Of a stretch of DNA of 64,000 bases, positions 59,574-64,000 are shown one piece after another. The stretch spans positions 1-64,000 of the forward strand of contig CBCOYO010000002.1 of the NCBI GenBank assembly GCA_965114465.1. The letters are read 5' to 3'. The stretch comes from COE1 sp965114465. GTDB taxonomy: Bacteria; Bacillota; Clostridia; Lachnospirales; Lachnospiraceae. A program made the translations under genes and the position numbers. Every line of letters starts with the position of its first letter. Position 1 is the stretch's first letter. The notes below the pieces were generated by a model. That model did no database searches. It worked only from the letters and a program-made list of their open reading frames with translations, and was not told where the DNA came from.

Positions 59574-60155
59574 ATGCCAATTAATTTATCAAAAGGACAG
59601 AAAGTAGATTTAACAAAAGGAAACCCAGGGTTAAAGAAAATCATGGTCGGTTTGGGATGGGACGTAAATACGTTTGATTCTGGCGCTGATTTTGATTTGG
59701 ATGCTGCGGCATTTATGGTAGGAGAAAACGGGAAATGTCCAACAGAAAAAGAGTTTGTTTTCTATGGAAATCTGGAACATGCAAGCGGAGCTGTAAAACA
59801 TATGGGTGACAATTTGACTGGTGAAGGTGAGGGTGATGATGAGCAGATTCAAGTTGACCTTAGTCTGATTCCAGCAAATGTTACAAGGATTGCCTTTACG
59901 GTAACGATTTATGATTCCGATGTGCGCAGGCAGAATTTTGGACAAGTATCGAATGCTTTTATTCGCATTGTCGATGAAGTAACAGGAACAGAGCTGATTC
60001 ACTATGACTTAGGTGAGGATTTCTCAATAGAAACGGCGGTTGTTGTCGGCGAACTTTATCGGCATAACGGTGAGTGGAAATTTAATGCGATTGGAAGTGG
60101 TTTCCAAGGTGGATTAGCTGCACTCTGCGGACATTATGGAATTGAAGTAGCATAA
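59574..60155 (+). CDS. terD: TerD-family calcium-binding stress protein, 193 aa
   Basis: TerD proteins are small beta-sandwich, calcium-binding cytoplasmic proteins tied to tellurite and general stress resistance. Family motifs are intact: KGNPGLKKIMVGLGWD, DFDLDAAAFMVGENGK (Ca2+ site), HMGDNLTGEGEGDDEQIQVDL and NAFIRIVDEVTGTELIHYDLGEDFSIETAVVVGELYRHNGEWKFNAIGSGFQGG. GGAGGG with ideal spacing precedes the ATG. First of three tandem paralogues. Confidence 0.95.
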   Translation: MPINLSKGQKVDLTKGNPGLKKIMVGLGWDVNTFDSGADFDLDAAAFMVGENGKCPTEKEFVFYGNLEHASGAVKHMGDNLTGEGEGDDEQIQVDLSLIPANVTRIAFTVTIYDSDVRRQNFGQVSNAFIRIVDEVTGTELIHYDLGEDFSIETAVVVGELYRHNGEWKFNAIGSGFQGGLAALCGHYGIEVA

Positions 60156-60257
60156 GAAGTTATTTTTCTATTATTTTTGAATATAATGGTTGCATAATAT
60201 TTTATTTGCATGATGTTATTTTAGCGCAGTAGGAATTTTATTTTGGAGGGAAAAGAA

Positions 60258-60839
60258 ATGCCGATTAGTTTAAAAAAGGGGCAGAAGGTAAGTCTTACAA
60301 AGGATAACCCGGGACTGTCAAAGGTAGTAGTCGGTTTAGGCTGGGATGTTAACGCATTTGACACAGGCGGAAGCTTTGACTTGGATGCTGCAGCATTTTT
60401 GTTAACGGACAGTGGGAAAGTATCTTCACAGGGAGATTTTGTATTCTTTAACAGCCCAAAACACGCATCAGGAGGCGTGGAACATATGGGAGATAATCTG
60501 ACCGGCGAGGGAGAAGGCGATGACGAACAGATTAAAGTGGATTTGTCATTAGTTCCTGCAAATATTACAAGAATTGCCTTTACAGTAACAATATATGAAG
60601 CAGAACAGCGCCGTCAAAATTTCGGTCAGGTTAACAATGCATTTATCCGAATTTATAATGAATTAACGGGGGAAGAACTTTTGCGTTATGATTTAGGTGA
60701 GGATTTCTCTATTGAAACCGCAGCCATTTTCGGAGAATTGTATAAAAATAATAACGAGTGGAAGTTTAATGCAATTGGAAGCGGTTTCCAAGGCGGACTC
60801 GGTGCGCTCTGCGCAAATTATGGGATTGATGCAGAGTAG
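60258..60839 (+). CDS. terD: TerD-family stress protein, second paralogue, 193 aa
   Basis: Same length and motifs as the gene before it (DNPGLSKVVVGLGWDVNAFDTGGSFDLDAAAFLL, HMGDNLTGEGEGDDEQIKVDL, GEDFSIETAAIFGELYKNNNEWKFNAIGSGFQGG), so a recent tandem duplication. The ATG at 60258 is chosen over an in-frame TTG because GGAGGGAAAAGAA sits directly upstream. Both calcium-site aspartates are present. Confidence 0.95.
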   Translation: MPISLKKGQKVSLTKDNPGLSKVVVGLGWDVNAFDTGGSFDLDAAAFLLTDSGKVSSQGDFVFFNSPKHASGGVEHMGDNLTGEGEGDDEQIKVDLSLVPANITRIAFTVTIYEAEQRRQNFGQVNNAFIRIYNELTGEELLRYDLGEDFSIETAAIFGELYKNNNEWKFNAIGSGFQGGLGALCANYGIDAE

Positions 60840-60919
60840 AAGCCTGCACAGAACAAAGATTGATACAGAATGGGACGAATGCAGATGAAATCTGCGAAGA
60901 ATTAGGAGGAAAATAAAAA

Positions 60920-61507
60920 ATGTCAATTAGCTTACAAAAAGGACAGAAGGTAAGTTTGACGAAAGAGAATGCAGGGCTTTCTAAAGTAGTCGTTGGCTTG
61001 GGTTGGGACGAGGTGCAGCAGAAAAGAGGCTTTTTTGCGCCAAAACCGCAGCCAATCGACTGCGATGCTTCGGCATTTTTGCTGAAAAACGGGAAGTTGA
61101 CTGACCCAAAGGATGTTGTATTTTTTAATAATTTGCGGCACGAATCAGGAACAGTACAGCATATGGGTGATAATTTAACGGGTGCTGGAGAAGGGGATGA
61201 TGAACAGATTATTGTAGATCTTGCTAAAATTCCAAGTGAGTATGATCGCATTGTATTAGTTGTAACGATTTATCAGGCAGTGCAGCGCAAACAGCACTTT
61301 GGATTAATTCAAAATGCGTTTATCCGTTTGGTAGATGCAAGCAAAAATACTGAGATGTGCAAATACAGTTTGACAGATGATTATTCTGGTATGACGGCGA
61401 TGATTTTCGGCGAAGTCTATAGACATAATGGTGAGTGGAAATTTAATGCTATTGGTCAGGGAACAAACGACCCCGGATTGCCGGAATTGGTAGAACGATA
61501 TCGTTAA
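60920..61507 (+). CDS. TerD-family stress protein, divergent third paralogue, 195 aa
   Basis: Shares the TerD frame (ENAGLSKVVVGLGWD, HMGDNLTGAGEGDDEQIIVDL, EVYRHNGEWKFNAIGQG) but has a 10-residue insert (QQKRGFFAPKPQPI) where the FDLDAAAF loop would be. The calcium loop becomes IDCDASAFLL, retaining two Asp residues. This form is found as a third TerD member (TerZ/YceE-like) in Firmicute Ter loci. GGAGGAAAATAAAAA precedes the ATG. Followed 81 bp later by a P-type ATPase gene. Confidence 0.9.
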   Translation: MSISLQKGQKVSLTKENAGLSKVVVGLGWDEVQQKRGFFAPKPQPIDCDASAFLLKNGKLTDPKDVVFFNNLRHESGTVQHMGDNLTGAGEGDDEQIIVDLAKIPSEYDRIVLVVTIYQAVQRKQHFGLIQNAFIRLVDASKNTEMCKYSLTDDYSGMTAMIFGEVYRHNGEWKFNAIGQGTNDPGLPELVERYR

Positions 61508-61588
61508 GCATCGTTGTTTTATATGGTTATATAAGTAAATATTGTGCCTGCGCCCCAAGTGGCAGGTGAGGCAAGAATGGAGATTATT

Positions 61589-64000
61589 ATGAAAATAAAA
61601 GGACTAACAGATGAGGAGGTACGCGTAGCGCGCGAGAAGCATGGCTCAAACGCGATACCAGATTCCGAACCGACAACTTTTTTGGAAGCGTTTAAGGAAA
61701 CGTTTGGCGACCCGATGATTCGGATTCTGCTTGTGATTGCGGCGATTATGATAGGCATGTTTTTCTTGGGATATGCCGAGGTTTATGAGCCGGTGGGAAC
61801 AATTGTGGCAGTATTGATTGTCGCTTTTGTATCGGCAAAAACCAGCGTCGCAAGTGACACAAAGTACCGAGAACTAAAGGACAGCACCAAAAAAGATACC
61901 TGTAAGGTTTACCGCAATGGGATGGTAACTGTGATTGATGTCGATGATGTGGTTGTGGGGGATAAAGTCTTATTGCAGTCGGGCGATAAAATACCAGCAG
62001 ATGGTGTATTGGTAGATGGCGATTTGCGTGTAGACAATTCTGCATTAAACGGTGAGGCAGAGGAATGTAAAAAAACTGCGATAGAGCATACGGAGTTAAA
62101 GGCGGCGGAGAACGTAGCAGATTTTCCTGATGAAATCACAGGTGACACTTTTGTGGACAAGCACTCTTTGTTTCGCGGTGCGGTTGTATTTGACGGCGAG
62201 GGCGTGTTGGATGTGCGCAGAGTGGGCTTAAAAACCATTATGGGTAAAATGGCAGAGGAAATGCAAGAGGATGAGCCAGATTCTCCATTAAAGGTGAAGC
62301 TGGCAAAGCTTGCAGGACAGATTTCAACTTTCGGTTATATCGGCGCAGTTGTAATTGCCGTGCTGTATATGATTTTCTTTATTATGGATGCTGGTGGAAT
62401 TTCGGAGTATTTTATGAATGACTGGTCAGATATCCTGCAAAATGTCATTCAGGCAGTTACGCTGGCAATTGTAATTATTGTCTGTGCAGTTCCGGAGGGT
62501 CTGCCGTTAATGATTTCACTGGTACTAATGCAGAATACCAGTAAAATGCTGGATCACAATGTATTGGTGCGCAAGGCGGAAGGTATTGAAACGGCTGGTT
62601 CGCTGAATATTTTATTTAGTGATAAAACGGGTACGATTACAAAAGGAATGCTGGAAGTTGTTGAGTTCTTTACAGCACAGGGTGAAACCATTCCAATGGA
62701 TCAACTAAAAAATACTGGCAAGATAAAGAGCCTGCTGGATGTCGCAATTGGAAAAAATACTGCTTCTATGTTTGATGGAGAGCATAGAGTAATCGGTGGT
62801 AATGCAACTGATCAGGCGTTGATGAAGTTTATCGGCGAGGATACATTTAATATGCTTGCATCAAACAAAGAATGCGAGGTAACAGCTTCACAAGGCTTTA
62901 ATTCCGCAAATAAATTCAGCCAAGCGCAGATTAAGAGCCTTGGAAAAACATTTTACAAAGGTGCGCCAGAGCGTTTCTTGGTGTCAGCGAAAAAGGCACT
63001 TGACAAGAATGGAAATGAAGTTCCACTAAATCTGGATGCATTGAATAAGAAGATTAACGAACTTGCATCTAGGGCAATGCGTGTGCTGGCATTTGGCTAT
63101 TCTACAAAGAATCTTGTGGAAAATAAAATTAATGAAGACGTTGTGTTAATTGGTCTTGTTGCGATTCGTGATGATGTGCGTCCAGAAGCAAGAGAAGCGA
63201 TTGCGGAAGTGAAAAAAGCAGGGATTCAAGTTGTTATGATTACCGGTGACAGGCTGGAAACGGCTGTATCCATTGCAAAGGATGCAGGACTGATTACAAC
63301 CGATGCGGATAGAGCATTGACGTCAGCAGACTTAAATGCGATGTCTGACGAGCAGGTTAAGGCGATTATTCCTAATATCCGCGTAATTGCACGTGCGCTG
63401 CCAACTGACAAATCAAGAATGGTACGGCTGTGTCAGGAGATGAATCTTGTGGTAGGCATGACTGGTGACGGTGTAAACGACTCTCCAGCACTAAAACGTG
63501 CAGATGTCGGCTTTGCAATGGGCAGCGGTACAGAAGCAGCCAAGGAAGCTGGAAAAATTGTAATTCTGGATGACAACTTTAAGTCGATTAAGGATGCGAT
63601 TTGGTATGGAAGAACGATTTACCACAATATTTTAAAGTTCTGTAAATTCCAGCTTGTGATAAATGTCACAGCGGTTATTGTCAGTGCGATTGCACCATTT
63701 TTCGGCGTGGAAGAGCCACTCAAGGTTACGCATTTATTGTTTGTTAACCTTGTAATGGATGGGCTGGGTGCGATTATGCTTGGAAACGAGCCGGCACTTG
63801 AAAAGTATATGTCTGAGAAACCAAGACGCCGTGATGAAAGCATTATCAGCAAAAAGATGATGGCGCAGATATTAATTATGGGCGCATGGATGACGATTAT
63901 CAGCTTTGTATATTTAAAACATCCGTTCTTTGCAGAGAACTATGATATGTTCGATACCGAAGAACAACATATGACAGGCTACTTTGTACTGTTTATTGTT
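61589..64000 (+). CDS. Calcium-transporting P-type ATPase, 3' end outside window
   Basis: The frame is open from ATG 61589 to the edge (804 codons of about 870-900 expected). It shows the N-terminal cation-ATPase domain (LTDEEVRVAREKHGSNAIP), the actuator motif LNGEAEECKK in place of TGES, the membrane ion-site VCAVPEGLPL, the phosphorylated Asp in DKTGTITKG (D345), the KGAPERF nucleotide site and TGDGVNDSPALKRADVGFAMG. The PEGL motif indicates a Ca2+ (SERCA/PMCA-like) rather than heavy-metal pump. Such pumps commonly accompany Ter loci. GGAG lies 6 nt upstream; an ATG at 61577 is also possible. Confidence 0.93.
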   Translation, partial: MKIKGLTDEEVRVAREKHGSNAIPDSEPTTFLEAFKETFGDPMIRILLVIAAIMIGMFFLGYAEVYEPVGTIVAVLIVAFVSAKTSVASDTKYRELKDSTKKDTCKVYRNGMVTVIDVDDVVVGDKVLLQSGDKIPADGVLVDGDLRVDNSALNGEAEECKKTAIEHTELKAAENVADFPDEITGDTFVDKHSLFRGAVVFDGEGVLDVRRVGLKTIMGKMAEEMQEDEPDSPLKVKLAKLAGQISTFGYIGAVVIAVLYMIFFIMDAGGISEYFMNDWSDILQNVIQAVTLAIVIIVCAVPEGLPLMISLVLMQNTSKMLDHNVLVRKAEGIETAGSLNILFSDKTGTITKGMLEVVEFFTAQGETIPMDQLKNTGKIKSLLDVAIGKNTASMFDGEHRVIGGNATDQALMKFIGEDTFNMLASNKECEVTASQGFNSANKFSQAQIKSLGKTFYKGAPERFLVSAKKALDKNGNEVPLNLDALNKKINELASRAMRVLAFGYSTKNLVENKINEDVVLIGLVAIRDDVRPEAREAIAEVKKAGIQVVMITGDRLETAVSIAKDAGLITTDADRALTSADLNAMSDEQVKAIIPNIRVIARALPTDKSRMVRLCQEMNLVVGMTGDGVNDSPALKRADVGFAMGSGTEAAKEAGKIVILDDNFKSIKDAIWYGRTIYHNILKFCKFQLVINVTAVIVSAIAPFFGVEEPLKVTHLLFVNLVMDGLGAIMLGNEPALEKYMSEKPRRRDESIISKKMMAQILIMGAWMTIISFVYLKHPFFAENYDMFDTEEQHMTGYFVLFIV

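Noticed and set aside
1..64000. tRNA, rRNA or riboswitch genes
   Set aside because: I found no stretch with a convincing cloverleaf, rRNA core or known riboswitch pattern by reading; a covariance-model scan would be needed to be certain.

Overview
The window is low-GC DNA with strong purine-rich ribosome binding sites. Its gene content points to an anaerobic Firmicute, most likely a Lachnospiraceae-type Clostridium relative: a class B sortase with a BspA/InlB-type surface protein, a BlaI/M56 pair, Bce-type and MacB-type ABC exporters with OmpR-type two-component systems, MATE pumps and a Firmicute-style Ter (TerD/TelA/YceG) locus. That placement is an inference from gene families; there is no rRNA or marker phylogeny here. 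Two runs of exactly 10 N (9865-9874, 40079-40088) are scaffold joins, and each interrupts one gene whose two halves still fit together.

Layout. 1-7000: tail of a coiled-coil protein, two unrecognised proteins, then a secreted PPC-like protein beside a BlaI/M56-sensor pair. 7200-17100: two paralogous MacB/FtsX-type ABC exporters (one with its own OmpR/HK pair) around a THUMP-type RNA methyltransferase. 17100-26440: MerR + MATE, an MFS pump, an acetyltransferase, a DUF1062-like protein, and a MarR - cytidylate-kinase-like - MATE operon. 26680-31560: ECF sigma/anti-sigma pair, ferritin, an acidic unknown protein, an S66 peptidase. 31750-36430: sortase B and its probable 1283-residue substrate. 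37100-46530: a ProXp-ala-like deacylase, MFS pump, a Bce-like module (RR, HK, ATPase, permease), a truncated chemoreceptor and a TipA-like MerR regulator. 47230-54110: three large membrane-anchored proteins with DxDxDG loops. 54380-64000: the Ter locus: YceG/trypsin-like fusion, YceG, TelA, three TerD paralogues and a calcium-type P-ATPase that runs off the end.

Two themes recur. First, envelope stress and drug export: at least eight transporter systems, several next to their own regulator, with recognisable operators (MerR-type 19-bp spacer promoters, a doubled MarR palindrome, Bce-type dyads, a BlaI-like dyad). Second, the intergenic spaces are packed with about 100-bp palindromic elements of at least five families. 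Some are flanked by TA, one is inserted with a clear 9-bp target duplication, several sit exactly at gene ends, and two supply the stop codon of the gene they abut. The most unusual gene is the YceG-like domain fused to a cytoplasmic HtrA-type protease at the head of the Ter locus.
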